52,818 nucleotides of DNA from the NCBI GenBank assembly GCA_030530785.1, contig JAUMUJ010000012.1, forward strand, positions 1 through 52,818. Reading direction: 5' to 3'. This document shows positions 1 to 9,188 of the stretch, one piece after another. Each line of letters opens with the position of its first letter. The stretch's first letter is position 1. The notes under the pieces were generated by a model. The model was not told where the DNA came from. It ran no database searches and saw only the letters and a list, made by a program, of their open reading frames with translations. A program made the position numbers and the translations under genes. This stretch comes from Moraxella sp. GTDB taxonomy: Bacteria > Pseudomonadota > Gammaproteobacteria > Pseudomonadales > Moraxellaceae.

Positions 1-438
1 TTATTTTTTACAAAAGTATTAGATGAAAATAAGTTTGAGCTTGATGAAGATGATATTGTTTTAGAACCCAAAGATAGGAATTATTGGGAAAATAAAGCTT
101 CTGCAAATAGTCTAAAATTGGTAGATAAAATAATGTCTACATTAGGCGATGTTGTTTCTGAATATGAATTAAAATATAACAAGCATTATATAGGTATTGC
201 AAACAAACATAGTGGGATGGCTAATAATTTTATTCTTTTTAAAGCAAGAAAAGATACGGTTCTTTTTTATGCTAAAATGTCTCGTTCTGATGATATTGAT
301 AACGAATTAGATAATTTTGACTATTTGTCTTATGATCGGGGAAGTTATCGCATTCGTATTAAAGAAAAAGATTTAAGCAATCCCCAAACGGTTGAGTTTT
401 TAAAGCGTTTAACGCAAATTGCCAAAAATGAATATTAA
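1..438 (+). CDS. C-terminal part of a DUF5655-like protein (5' end outside the window)
   Basis: An open frame runs from the first base with no start codon and ends at TAA, giving 145 visible residues. The order of elements resembles the DUF5655 region of 'predicted transport'/nuclease-associated proteins: a YWENK segment, an amphipathic helix, ELKYNKHYIGIA, a short NNFILF strand, then SYRIRIKEKDL near the end. That assignment is from memory of the family. The DNA is more A+T rich than the genes that follow, which is common for defence or accessory genes. The GST gene starts 12 bases downstream. The function of the whole protein cannot be judged because its N-terminal part is missing. Confidence 0.6.
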   Translation, partial: LFFTKVLDENKFELDEDDIVLEPKDRNYWENKASANSLKLVDKIMSTLGDVVSEYELKYNKHYIGIANKHSGMANNFILFKARKDTVLFYAKMSRSDDIDNELDNFDYLSYDRGSYRIRIKEKDLSNPQTVEFLKRLTQIAKNEY

Positions 439-450
439 GAGGAAGCCCCC

Positions 451-1119
451 ATGCTTACGCTCCACCACCTAAACCATTCTCGCTCTTTTCGTATTTTATG
501 GCTGTTATGCGAACTTAATGCTCGTTATGGCACACCCTTTACGGTCATCACACATACACGAACCCAAAACCACCTTGCTCCCGATGAAATGCAGGGTATT
601 CACCCGATGGGCAAAGCCCCGATTTTGGTGGACGAAAATCGTAGCAAAACACTCATTGAATCGGGCTTTATCATTGAATATCTATTAAAATATTATGACA
701 AAGATAAGCATTTTTTACCCAGCGATGATGATTGGGAGAATTATACTTTTTGGCTACATTTTGCCGAAAGCTCCATGATGCCCCCTTTGGTGATGAGGCT
801 TGTGATGAATAAAGTTGCCACCAAATCACCTCTTTTAGTCAGACCCATTGCCAAAGCGATTGCTAACAAGGTGGAAAGTTTGGTGATTGCAGACAATGTC
901 AGACGAAGTTTTGATTTATTGAATAACCACTTGTCAGACAAGAAATGGATTGCAAATAAATTCACAGGGGCAGACGTGCAGGCATATTTTGCGGTTAAGG
1001 CACTGCAAAATCGTGGTGGGCTTGGTGATTTTGTGCATTTAAAAGCGTGGCTTGTTCGCTGTGAGAGTCGCAGTGCTTATCAGCAAGCGGTAGAGCAAGG
1101 TGGGGCATTGTTTGGTTAG
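451..1119 (+). CDS. Glutathione S-transferase family protein
   Basis: A 222-residue cytosolic protein with the two-domain GST layout. The thioredoxin-like half covers about residues 1-82: an N-terminal strand, then Ser10/Ser12 before an Arg-rich helix where the catalytic Ser/Cys of bacterial GSTs lies, a cis-proline in KAPIL at 55-59, and the glutathione-binding Glu-Ser pair at 70-71. The helical half follows. GSTs of this kind conjugate or reduce electrophiles with glutathione; the substrate cannot be read from sequence. An AGGA-type ribosome site (GAGGAAG) lies just before the ATG. The stop codon overlaps the end of the convergent dnaG gene by four bases. Confidence 0.85.
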   Translation: MLTLHHLNHSRSFRILWLLCELNARYGTPFTVITHTRTQNHLAPDEMQGIHPMGKAPILVDENRSKTLIESGFIIEYLLKYYDKDKHFLPSDDDWENYTFWLHFAESSMMPPLVMRLVMNKVATKSPLLVRPIAKAIANKVESLVIADNVRRSFDLLNNHLSDKKWIANKFTGADVQAYFAVKALQNRGGLGDFVHLKAWLVRCESRSAYQQAVEQGGALFG

Positions 1120-3065
1120 TAGATTTTGTCAAGCAGACTGGCTTGCTTGGCTTTTTGGGTGCTGTCCCAGCGTTCTAAGGCTTGTAGTCGGCGTTTGTGA
1201 ATCTCGGAGATGATGAGATTCTGGCTGTCTTTGCTGGCTTTTTTGATGGCATCTTGGACAGCTTGACAAAGCAGTTCATTAAACAGTAAACCGATATCAT
1301 CTAAATGATGATGCTGAGTTTGGTGAAAAAACTCTCGCCATGCTTTGGTAAGTTTGGTGCGTAGCTCGGCGTTGGTTAGGCTTGCCATGATAAAATGAGC
1401 TTTTTGGTCAATGGTGCTTGGGCGATTATCTGCCAAATCAAAGGGCAGGTTAGGGTGGGATAAAATCCGTCCAATAGCAGACACAAGCTCGCTAAATTCA
1501 TCGTCCAAATCCTGCCAAGTAGGTAGAGGTGGGGCGGTCATGTCGGTGCTGTGTAGGCGTTTGGCATAAAGGGCGTGGGCGGTATCCACGCCAGACGCAC
1601 TAAGCAGTGTGCTGATGTCATTGGTTTGTAGTAGGCTTGGACGATACAGCAGGCATAAGGCAAGCTGTAAGTTTTGGTCAATTTGAGCGATGTAGCTTTT
1701 GGTGTCGGGGGCGGTTTTGGTTTTTTTGTGGTTAAATTTTTGGTAGATGTCGTTATTTAGCCACCATTTAAAACTGGAACCTTTGGGAAATCTGCCCGTC
1801 AGCTCTTTAAGTTGTGCCATCGCTTGTGCTTTACCTTCGGGTCGGCTCACATCAAAGCGAGAACACAGTATGTCATAGACATACTCCGATGTGGGTTTGG
1901 CTTGGCTAATGGCTTGACGGGTGGCATCTGCCCCAAAGGTTTTAACGTAGGTGTCGGGGTCATGTCCGTCCGCTAAGGTTAAAAATTTAAGCTGTTTGCC
2001 GTCATTTAACATCGGGGCAGACACTTCTAACGCTCGCCAAGACGCTCTTTGTCCTGCTTCATCGCCATCAAAACACAGCGTGAGCGTGTCGTGATATTTT
2101 AAAAGATGAGTAATCTGATTTTCATTGACTGCCGTCCCCATCGGAGCGACCGCTCCATAAATCCCCGCTTGATGTAGGGCGATGACATCCATGTAGCCCT
2201 CCACCACCAAAAAGCGAGTGGCTTTGGCAAGGCGTGCTTCATAAAGTCCATACAGGATATGCTGTTTGGCAAAAACAGGAGACTCTGATGAGTTGATGTA
2301 TTTGGGCATTTCATCACCAAGCGACCGTCCTGCAAAGCCCACCACCCGACCTTGACGGTCTTTGATGGGAAAAATCATGCGGTTTCTAAATAAGTCAAAA
2401 TCCCGCCCTTTTTGGGACGTTCTGACCAGACCTAATATTTTTAAGCCTTCTATATCATGGGCAAAGGTGCGTTCTAGGTGTTGCCAGTCGCTTGGGGCGT
2501 AACCCAGCCCAAAAGTGGCGATGGTCTCATCGGTCAGTCCTCGCTTGATAAAATACTGATAAGCGGTGGGGTTTTGTTTAAGTTGTGCTTGATAATAAGC
2601 ACAAATTTGAGCCAACAGAGTGTATAAATCACCATCTTGCTCGTTTTGGGGGTGGGGCAAAGTGATGTGGTTTGGTTGTGGGGTTTTTGGTGGCTGATGG
2701 TTGGGCGGGTCGGGCATACCTGCGGGGGGTGTTGGCAGGGATTTTTTGTAGCGAATCTTATCTGTGCTGTCATCTTTGGGTAAGTCTATGCCTGTTTGGT
2801 CAGATAGGTATTCCACTGCCTCTTGAAAGGTCATGCGTTCGTATTCACGCAAAAACTTGATGGGATTGCCCCTAACACCACAGCCAAAACAGTAATATAG
2901 GTTGGTTTGGGGGTTAACAAAAAAAGACGGACTTTTTTCGCCATGAAAGGGGCAACACCCCTTAAACTCATGACCAGCGGGTTTAAGGGGGGTGTGTTTT
3001 TTGATGATGGCGATTAAATCGGCTTGGCTGTTTAACCGCTCTAAGATGTTGTCAGGTATCCGCAT
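1116..3065 (-). CDS. dnaG: DNA primase DnaG
   Basis: Synthesises RNA primers at the replication fork. The 649-residue product has the three expected parts. The CHC2 zinc finger has Cys38-x2-His41 and Cys59-x2-Cys62. The TOPRIM catalytic core has VEGYMD near residue 288 and DGDEAG near 331. A helical C-terminal region would bind DnaB helicase. The frame stays open 63 codons further upstream, but that stretch only mirrors bamD in another frame; the ATG at 3065 gives the canonical RIPDNILERL start. It follows the bamD stop by one base, so the two are probably cotranscribed. A proline/glutamine-rich linker of about 50 residues lies between the zinc finger and the core. Confidence 0.95.
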   Translation of the reverse strand: MRIPDNILERLNSQADLIAIIKKHTPLKPAGHEFKGCCPFHGEKSPSFFVNPQTNLYYCFGCGVRGNPIKFLREYERMTFQEAVEYLSDQTGIDLPKDDSTDKIRYKKSLPTPPAGMPDPPNHQPPKTPQPNHITLPHPQNEQDGDLYTLLAQICAYYQAQLKQNPTAYQYFIKRGLTDETIATFGLGYAPSDWQHLERTFAHDIEGLKILGLVRTSQKGRDFDLFRNRMIFPIKDRQGRVVGFAGRSLGDEMPKYINSSESPVFAKQHILYGLYEARLAKATRFLVVEGYMDVIALHQAGIYGAVAPMGTAVNENQITHLLKYHDTLTLCFDGDEAGQRASWRALEVSAPMLNDGKQLKFLTLADGHDPDTYVKTFGADATRQAISQAKPTSEYVYDILCSRFDVSRPEGKAQAMAQLKELTGRFPKGSSFKWWLNNDIYQKFNHKKTKTAPDTKSYIAQIDQNLQLALCLLYRPSLLQTNDISTLLSASGVDTAHALYAKRLHSTDMTAPPLPTWQDLDDEFSELVSAIGRILSHPNLPFDLADNRPSTIDQKAHFIMASLTNAELRTKLTKAWREFFHQTQHHHLDDIGLLFNELLCQAVQDAIKKASKDSQNLIISEIHKRRLQALERWDSTQKAKQASLLDKIY

Positions 3066-3066
3066 A

Positions 3067-4101
3067 TTATTCGTTGTCGGGCAATCCCAGTCCGATGGTG
3101 CGTGGTTTTTGGGCGGGTTGGGGTCGCTCGGTCGGCACGCTTTCGCTTGGCGGTAATTGCAGGGCGTTGGCGGTATTGATGAGTTGCTCACGGGTCTGAC
3201 CTGTGTAGCTACCTTGGTAGCTTTGGGCATCTTTGGCACGTCCAAATTTACCAAAGGTTAAAGCCGATAGGGCTTTTTTGCCATAAGACAGACCAAGGTT
3301 GCTGTTTACTTTGACCGTGCCATCGCTGTTTAGGTATTGTGGATAGTTAATCTGTAATAGGGTTTTGTATTCGTTGGCGGTGTCGGTCAGACCCAATTTG
3401 GCATTGCTGTGAGCCAAGATGGCAATCGCTTCGGGAACTTGGTCGGATTGGGGGAAATACTGAAACACCCATTTGGCACGGTTGGCGGCTGCCACATGAG
3501 CATCACGCTTGATATACCAGCGAGCAGCTTCTAGCTCATGATAGGCAAAGTGATTGTACAAAGCGGTCATGCGTTGTACCGCATCAGGCACATAGACGCT
3601 GTTTGGGTATTGATTGACCAAATTCTGAAAATCATTAAAAGCAAGACGCAGATAGGACGTGTCTCTCTCGGATTGATTTAGACGAATGAGCCGACTTGAT
3701 TTGGGTGAACCGTCCATGTTGGTAACGCCTTGCACATACAAAGCATAGTCAGCGTGGCGACTGGTTGGGTACGAACGGATAAATTCAGCCGTACTGGCAG
3801 TAACTGACTCATAGTCTTTGGCTTGGTATTGGGCGTAAATCAAGTCCAATAAGGCTTGCTGGGCGTAGCGACCTGTGGGATAAAAGGTGCGAATATTAGT
3901 CAAGGCGACCACCGCTTCCCGATAGCGTTCTTTGGCTAGGGCGTTTTGGGCGGATTGGTAATAATCATGTTCGCTTTTTTCGGCGGTGGTGATAATCTCT
4001 TTTTTGTCTTTTTTAACTGCCCCTTTTACGCTGGCACAGCCTGTTAAGGTCAGCCCGATACTGATTAGGCTGATGGATAATAATTTGGCAGAAGTGTTCA
4101 T
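3067..4101 (-). CDS. bamD: Outer membrane assembly lipoprotein BamD (ComL)
   Basis: A 344-residue lipoprotein with an N-terminal signal ending in the lipobox LTGC (Cys22). It is followed by TPR-type helical repeats (for example ALAKERYREAVVALTNI and YAQYQAKDYESV). BamD is the essential lipoprotein partner of BamA in outer-membrane beta-barrel insertion, anchored to the periplasmic face of the outer membrane. A C-terminal tail of about 60 residues beyond the TPR body is rich in Gln, Pro and Ser. It lies directly upstream of dnaG and divergent from rluD; the bamD/rluD/pgeF neighbourhood is conserved in many gammaproteobacteria. Confidence 0.93.
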   Translation of the reverse strand: MNTSAKLLSISLISIGLTLTGCASVKGAVKKDKKEIITTAEKSEHDYYQSAQNALAKERYREAVVALTNIRTFYPTGRYAQQALLDLIYAQYQAKDYESVTASTAEFIRSYPTSRHADYALYVQGVTNMDGSPKSSRLIRLNQSERDTSYLRLAFNDFQNLVNQYPNSVYVPDAVQRMTALYNHFAYHELEAARWYIKRDAHVAAANRAKWVFQYFPQSDQVPEAIAILAHSNAKLGLTDTANEYKTLLQINYPQYLNSDGTVKVNSNLGLSYGKKALSALTFGKFGRAKDAQSYQGSYTGQTREQLINTANALQLPPSESVPTERPQPAQKPRTIGLGLPDNE

Positions 4102-4220
4102 AAATTATCCTAATGTGGTCTTGTCTGACAAAGGTGGCGACTAGTTTACCACAAAATTAGCCAAAGTTTTAGCATTTGCCGATTTTAATTATGCTAAAAT
4201 ATCAATAAATTGCTACCGAG

Positions 4221-5177
4221 ATGACCATGACCACGCTCCCAGAATTATTTTGCCACACTGTTTGTGAGCATGAAGTTGGCACACGCCTAGATAAAATCGC
4301 CACCGATGTTTTTGATGGATTTTCCCGAGTGCAGATACAAGGCTTTATTGATGATGAGTGTTTGCTTGTTAATGACGTTCCCCAAAAAAGCAAATACCGT
4401 GTCAAATCGGGTGATGTTTTAACCTTATCCGCCACGCTTGATAATCACAGCGAAGATTTGCCCGAAAACATCGCCCTTGACGTGGTCTATGCCGATGATG
4501 ATGTGATTGTGATAAATAAGCCTGCTGGTTTGGTCGTCCACCCAGGTGCGGGTAATCGCACAGGCACGCTGGTCAATGCCTTGCTATATCATTATCCTGA
4601 TAATGCCCACCTGCCAAGAGCAGGACTGGTGCATCGTATTGACAAAGACACATCGGGGCTACTGATTGTCGCTTGCACCAAATCCGCCCAGCTTCATCTG
4701 ACCGAACAATTAAAAGACAAATCGGTCTATCGGGAATACCAATGTATCGCCACAGGCACGCCAAGCGACATCTTACGCCATGCCACGATAGACGCACCGA
4801 TAGGGCGACACCGCATTCATCGCACGAAGATGGCAGTAACGGACGGCGGTAAACCTGCCATCACACATATCATCTCTGCCACGCCACTTGGTACGCATTT
4901 TAGCCTGCTTCATGTTCGCTTAGAGACGGGACGTACCCATCAAATCCGTGTACATCTGTCTCATGTTGGTCATGCTCTGCTTGGCGATAAGGTTTATGGT
5001 GGACTGCCCAAATCGGGGCTTGCCCCCACCACTTGTCAAGCGGTAATAGATTTTCCCCGTCAGGCCTTGCACGCCCACAAGCTCGGTTTTATTCACCCCA
5101 CCACAGGTAAGGCGTTGGTATTTAGCCGTGATATGCCGTCTGACATGGCGGACATGATTGGAATTTTACAGGATTAA
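4221..5177 (+). CDS. rluD: 23S rRNA pseudouridine synthase RluD
   Basis: A 318-residue protein with an S4 RNA-binding domain at about residues 17-75 (TRLDKIATDVFDGFSRVQIQ) and an RluA-type catalytic domain. The signature HRIDKDTSG begins at His138, placing the catalytic Asp at 141. The later RTHQIRVHLSHVGHALLGD block is also typical. RluD modifies helix 69 of 23S rRNA; assignment to RluD rather than RluC or RluA rests on the S4 domain, the length and the adjacency to bamD and pgeF. pgeF starts 11 bases after the stop, so both are probably one transcript. Confidence 0.92.
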   Translation: MTMTTLPELFCHTVCEHEVGTRLDKIATDVFDGFSRVQIQGFIDDECLLVNDVPQKSKYRVKSGDVLTLSATLDNHSEDLPENIALDVVYADDDVIVINKPAGLVVHPGAGNRTGTLVNALLYHYPDNAHLPRAGLVHRIDKDTSGLLIVACTKSAQLHLTEQLKDKSVYREYQCIATGTPSDILRHATIDAPIGRHRIHRTKMAVTDGGKPAITHIISATPLGTHFSLLHVRLETGRTHQIRVHLSHVGHALLGDKVYGGLPKSGLAPTTCQAVIDFPRQALHAHKLGFIHPTTGKALVFSRDMPSDMADMIGILQD

Positions 5178-5188
5178 AAAAGGTTATT

Positions 5189-5989
5189 ATGTTTGATATA
5201 TTATACCAAAATGACCGTGTATTGATTGTCCAAACCCATGCAGGCGAGTTTGACAAATGGGGCGATGATTTGTACGGTTCATGGAATATGGGATTACACG
5301 TTGGCGATGACAGCGAGCAAGTATTATCCAATCGCATGGCGTTATTAGATAAATTAAATAAAATAACAGATGGTAAAGTGGGCGAAATCCACTGGCTAAA
5401 CCAAATCCATAGCGACATCGTGGCACACGCCAAGTCCGCCATATCCCCCCAAAATGCGGACGCACTTATTACCAATAAGGCAGGCGTGGGTCTGTCTGTC
5501 ATGACCGCTGACTGTGTGCCAATTGCTCTTTTTAATGATGATTATACTCAAATTGCTTGTGTTCATGCAGGCTGGCAGGGTTTGACTAAGGGTATTATTA
5601 AAAACACCCACAAGACCTTTAATAATAAAGATAACATTAAAGCCATCATCGGGGCGTGTATCAGTCAGAAAAATTATGAAATCAATCAAAACTTAGCTCA
5701 TGACATCATCAGTCAAGTGATTGATAAAAAATTGGTGGCATTGGTATTTGATGAGTTATATCAACAGATTATCCAAGACAAAGACAACGATAAATGCTTG
5801 ATGGATATTATCAAATTGACCCGATTACAACTGGCTCATTTAAACATCGCGGTCATCAATGATGTTATCCCATGCAGTTATGATGACCTTAGGTTTTATT
5901 CTTACCGCCAACAGACCCATACCAAAAAGCGTACTACAGGACGCATGGCGACCGTGATTATCAAATACGAAACCCGCCATCAGGCATGA
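5189..5989 (+). CDS. pgeF: Laccase-domain protein PgeF/YfiH (purine nucleoside phosphorylase-like)
   Basis: A 266-residue member of the multicopper-oxidase-like DUF152 family. The three metal ligands of the family are visible: His74 in NQIHSD, Cys109 in TADCVPI and His126 in CVHAGWQG. Family members act on purine nucleosides (adenosine deaminase or phosphorylase activity), and E. coli YfiH has been linked to correcting peptidoglycan mis-synthesis. It follows rluD closely, as in enterobacteria, and has an AAAAAGG ribosome site. Confidence 0.88.
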   Translation: MFDILYQNDRVLIVQTHAGEFDKWGDDLYGSWNMGLHVGDDSEQVLSNRMALLDKLNKITDGKVGEIHWLNQIHSDIVAHAKSAISPQNADALITNKAGVGLSVMTADCVPIALFNDDYTQIACVHAGWQGLTKGIIKNTHKTFNNKDNIKAIIGACISQKNYEINQNLAHDIISQVIDKKLVALVFDELYQQIIQDKDNDKCLMDIIKLTRLQLAHLNIAVINDVIPCSYDDLRFYSYRQQTHTKKRTTGRMATVIIKYETRHQA

Positions 5990-6021
5990 TTTGTGCTATA
6001 ATGCGATTTTTGGAGAGATTT

Positions 6022-6312
6022 ATGAACAAACAAGACATCTTAAACAGTCTAACCCCTGAAATCATCGCCAAATTTCGCACTGCCATTGAGATTGGTAAGT
6101 GGGAAAATGGTGTGCGTCTAACCGATGAGCAACGCCAAACTTGTATGCAGGCGGTCATGGTGTGGGAGCATGAGTATTTGCCCATCAATGAGCGTACAGG
6201 CTATATTGAAAAGCCCAAAGATGACAAGGGGAATGTTGTTGGCGAGGAATGTGATGTGGAGCATGAGCATCATTATCCCAATGTGGAGCGACCTGTGAAG
6301 TTCAAGGAGTGA
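6022..6312 (+). CDS. YeaC-like DUF1315 family protein
   Basis: A small acidic protein of 96 residues. It contains the features of the DUF1315/YeaC family: a helix with LTPEIIAKFRTAIEIGKWENG, LTDEQRQTCMQAV, and a C-terminal His/Glu-rich stretch with VEHEHHYPN. No biochemical role is established for the family. The frame is open from 5986, but the ATG at 6022 has a GGAGAG ribosome site and begins the conserved region. It lies 32 bases after pgeF and is probably the last gene of that transcript. Confidence 0.8.
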   Translation: MNKQDILNSLTPEIIAKFRTAIEIGKWENGVRLTDEQRQTCMQAVMVWEHEYLPINERTGYIEKPKDDKGNVVGEECDVEHEHHYPNVERPVKFKE

Positions 6313-6347
6313 TGGGCTTGGCAAGTGGACAAATACAACATAAAAGC

Positions 6348-7979
6348 CTAGACCAAAATCCGCCACACCACAAAGCCTAACGCCAGCACATGAAACATCA
6401 CACCCACCCACCAAATCGGCACGACAAGCCCAATGGCTAAAAGGGTTAAAAATCCACCCAACGCCATCCAGTCATGGCGTTTTTGGTTTAAAAAATCAGC
6501 TCTTAGGGCTTGGATTTCTCTTAGCTGTTTGTCTTGTCTTCCACCAAGCGTGGCAAGCGATTGGATACTTTGCGTGGCGAGTTTGGGTAGGTCGGTGGCG
6601 GACAGTAGGTGTTCGGGCAATTTATCATAAAAATCATCAATATGACGCACAGGGTCAAGCTGTGATTTTACCCAATCGGTCAAAATTGGCTTGGCAAGCG
6701 ACCAAATGTCCAGCTGTGGATACAGCTCACGTCCAAGCCCCTCTACATGGACGAGTGTCTTTAACAGTAGCATCAGCTGTGGCGGTATGCTCATCTGATG
6801 ACGGCGAGCGATGTTTAAAATCTCAAACAATATCCCTGCAAAATCAAGCTCGCTCATGGGTTTAGACACCATTGGGCTTACCGTGCGAGCCATGTCGGTG
6901 ATGAGTGCGTGCTTGTCAGCGGACGGTGGTATCCAGCCTGCATGACTGATGATGTCCACCAGCGTGGTATAGTTGCCGTTCATGACCGACAGTAACATAC
7001 GAGCGACAACGAGCTGGTCATCAGGAGCAAGCTCGCCCATAATCGCACAGTCTATCCCGAGATAACGTGGCTGTGCGACCGCTTGTCCATCAGGTAAGGT
7101 CTCCACAAAGATGTTACCAGGGTGCATATCGGCGTGAAAAAAATTATCCCGAAACACTTGGGTAAAAAATATCGTCAAGCCATTTTTGGCAAGGACGGCA
7201 CGGTCATAGCCTAATGCATCAAATTTATCCGTCTGTGAAATCGGCACGCCAAAAATCCGTTCCGATACCATGACGGACTTGCTTGTCATATAGACTTCGG
7301 GAACATAGATGAGTGGCGAACCCATAAAATTATTTCTCATGCGAGTGGCATTGGCGGACTCTAAGGTCAAATCAAGCTCATTGAGCATGATTTGGCGGTA
7401 GTCTTCCACGATGCTTACGATATGCACCGCCCGAGCCGACTCCATGCGAGCCGACAGATAATTGGCAAGCTCTCTTAGTAGCTCAAAATCCTTGATGATG
7501 ATAGGGCGAATGTCGGGGCGGACAACTTTAACAACCACTTCCCGACCATCAGGCAAGCAGGCGGTATGCACTTGGGCGATACTGGCGGCTGCCAAAGGTT
7601 TATCATCAAATCGGCTAAATATCTCACTGATGGGCTTGCCCAGCCCTGTTTTAGGGTTTTGTATTTCACGTTTTAGAACCGCCACATCAAACGGGGCGAC
7701 TTTGTCTTGTAGCAGTGATAATTGGGCGATGATGTCAGGGGGCAGTAGGTCAGAACGGGTGGAGAGCAGTTGTCCCAGCTTTAAAAACAGCGTCCCCATC
7801 TCTTCTAAGGCGAGCTTGACACCCAAAGGGTTGTGAGATTTGCCAATGCTGGCAGGGTGCATTCGTATCAGTCGCACAAGTGGAGCAAGCTCTGGCACGT
7901 TTGAAAAATGCGTGTCTAGGCGGTATTTGGCACAAATGCGATATAAGGCGAGCAGGCGATTTTTATAAGAGATGAGCAT
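6348..7979 (-). CDS. ubiB: Ubiquinone biosynthesis atypical kinase/ATPase UbiB
   Basis: A 543-residue UbiB (ABC1/ADCK) protein of the inner membrane, needed for ubiquinone synthesis. Visible features are the KxGQ motif at 67-70, the Ala-rich loop of LAAASIAQVH at about 129-138, Lys151 of the nucleotide site, HADMHPGNIFV, and a C-terminal pair of membrane segments (about residues 503-543). The metal-binding loop reads GIDCAIMG where E. coli UbiB, from memory, has IDCGIVG, so Gly is replaced by Ala. The matches ALEEMGTLFLKLGQ and VEGLGRELYPQLD identify UbiB rather than a generic ABC1 kinase. ubiE lies upstream on the same strand; I see no ubiJ between them. Confidence 0.93.
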   Translation of the reverse strand: MLISYKNRLLALYRICAKYRLDTHFSNVPELAPLVRLIRMHPASIGKSHNPLGVKLALEEMGTLFLKLGQLLSTRSDLLPPDIIAQLSLLQDKVAPFDVAVLKREIQNPKTGLGKPISEIFSRFDDKPLAAASIAQVHTACLPDGREVVVKVVRPDIRPIIIKDFELLRELANYLSARMESARAVHIVSIVEDYRQIMLNELDLTLESANATRMRNNFMGSPLIYVPEVYMTSKSVMVSERIFGVPISQTDKFDALGYDRAVLAKNGLTIFFTQVFRDNFFHADMHPGNIFVETLPDGQAVAQPRYLGIDCAIMGELAPDDQLVVARMLLSVMNGNYTTLVDIISHAGWIPPSADKHALITDMARTVSPMVSKPMSELDFAGILFEILNIARRHQMSIPPQLMLLLKTLVHVEGLGRELYPQLDIWSLAKPILTDWVKSQLDPVRHIDDFYDKLPEHLLSATDLPKLATQSIQSLATLGGRQDKQLREIQALRADFLNQKRHDWMALGGFLTLLAIGLVVPIWWVGVMFHVLALGFVVWRILV

Positions 7980-8007
7980 GGTTTTGGCAAAAATGGGGTT
8001 TAAAAAT

Positions 8008-8042
8008 AAAAGGCAAATTTAGCATGATTAAAAATGCCTTTT
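8008..8042 (-). terminator. Possible terminator between ubiE and ubiB
   Basis: AAAAGGCA and TGCCTTTT form inverted arms around a 19-base loop, followed on the minus strand by a T-rich run. The loop is long for an intrinsic terminator, so read-through from ubiE to ubiB is likely at some level. Confidence 0.3.
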
Positions 8043-8111
8043 TAAAGCTGAACCGTGGGTAAATCACACTCGCCCACAGATTAAAGCAAAAAATGAAATT
8101 TATCTTAGTCA

Positions 8112-8999
8112 TTAACGAGTCTTAAAACCACGATGTACTGCCACGATGCCACCTGTGAGATTATGATAATCACAGTTGATAAAGCCTGCTTGTTCCATCA
8201 TGTCTTTTAAGGTGGCTTGGTCGGGGTGCATACGAATACTTTCTGCCAAATACTGATAGCTTTCGCTGTCATTGGCGACTATCTTGCCCATAAGCGGTAG
8301 GGCGGTAAATGAGTACAAATCATACGCCTTTGACAGCGGTTCAAACACAGGTTTGCTAAATTCTAGTACCAACAGTCGCCCGCCAGGTTTTAGTACACGG
8401 TGCATGGCTTCTAGGGCTTTTTGCTTGTCGGTTACGTTACGAAGTCCAAAGCTGATTGTTACCAAATCAAACGAGTTGTCAGCAAAAGGTTCTAATGTTT
8501 CGGCATTGGCAAGCACAAAATCCACGTTATTACATCCTGCGTTAATCAGTCGTGTGCGTCCGACCTCTAACATGGCTTCGTTGATGTCGGACAGCACCAC
8601 ACGTCCTGTGCGACCCACTTCTTTGCTAAATACTTTTGCCAAATCACCCGTACCGCCTGCGATGTCAAGCACGTTTTGCCCTGCACACACGCCACTCATC
8701 TTGATGGCAAAACGCTTCCATAAGCGATGAATGCCAAAACTCATCAGATCATTCATGATGTCGTATTTGGTGGCGACTGACGTGAATACTTGTCCGACTT
8801 TGGCTTGTTTGTCGTGGGCGTTGATGGTTTGGTAGCCAAAATGGGTGGTCTCACCCACATTTTCAGAATAGCGGTTGTCGCTTTGGGGTTTGGTGGGTTC
8901 GGCGTTAGCGGGTTTTTGCATGGCGGATTGTCCTTGGGGTGTGCCTGTGGGCAGGATATTAGGGTTGGTAAAGTCGTTATCGGAGATATGGTTGCTCAT
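8112..8999 (-). CDS. ubiE: Ubiquinone/menaquinone biosynthesis C-methyltransferase UbiE
   Basis: A class I SAM-dependent methyltransferase of 295 residues that C-methylates the quinone precursor. The core from about residue 50 matches UbiE very closely: ETTHFGYQT, the SAM motif [11 protein letters not shown] near 111-121, [25 protein letters not shown], and [10 protein letters not shown] near the C-terminus. The first ~48 residues are an extra low-complexity extension rich in Asn, Pro, Gln and Thr that E. coli UbiE lacks; an internal Met at 27 is a possible alternative start. It lies 132 bases upstream of ubiB. Confidence 0.93.
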   Translation of the reverse strand: MSNHISDNDFTNPNILPTGTPQGQSAMQKPANAEPTKPQSDNRYSENVGETTHFGYQTINAHDKQAKVGQVFTSVATKYDIMNDLMSFGIHRLWKRFAIKMSGVCAGQNVLDIAGGTGDLAKVFSKEVGRTGRVVLSDINEAMLEVGRTRLINAGCNNVDFVLANAETLEPFADNSFDLVTISFGLRNVTDKQKALEAMHRVLKPGGRLLVLEFSKPVFEPLSKAYDLYSFTALPLMGKIVANDSESYQYLAESIRMHPDQATLKDMMEQAGFINCDYHNLTGGIVAVHRGFKTR

Positions 9000-9158
9000 T
9001 GGGTTGCCTTATTTTATACAAAATTAAGACTATGATACTACAAAATGACAACTTTTTGGAAAAATTTTGGGGGTAGGCGGGCAAATATGGCAAAAGGTGG
9101 GAGTGTTGGTGGAGTGTATAGACGCACCAAATGTTGCTTTTCTGTCATCATGGCAATA

Positions 9159-9184
9159 AAAAGCCCAGTTTTTTACTGGGCTTG
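9159..9184 (-). terminator. Intrinsic terminator after the 9189-9560 gene
   Basis: A perfect 8-bp stem (AAGCCCAG / CTGGGCTT) with a 7-base A/T loop lies just after the minus-strand stop codon and is followed on that strand by a T run. Confidence 0.8.
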
Positions 9185-9188
9185 TTGG

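Noticed and set aside
3066-3254. 63-codon N-terminal extension of dnaG
   Set aside because: It lies entirely over bamD in another frame, and the conserved primase start is at 3065.
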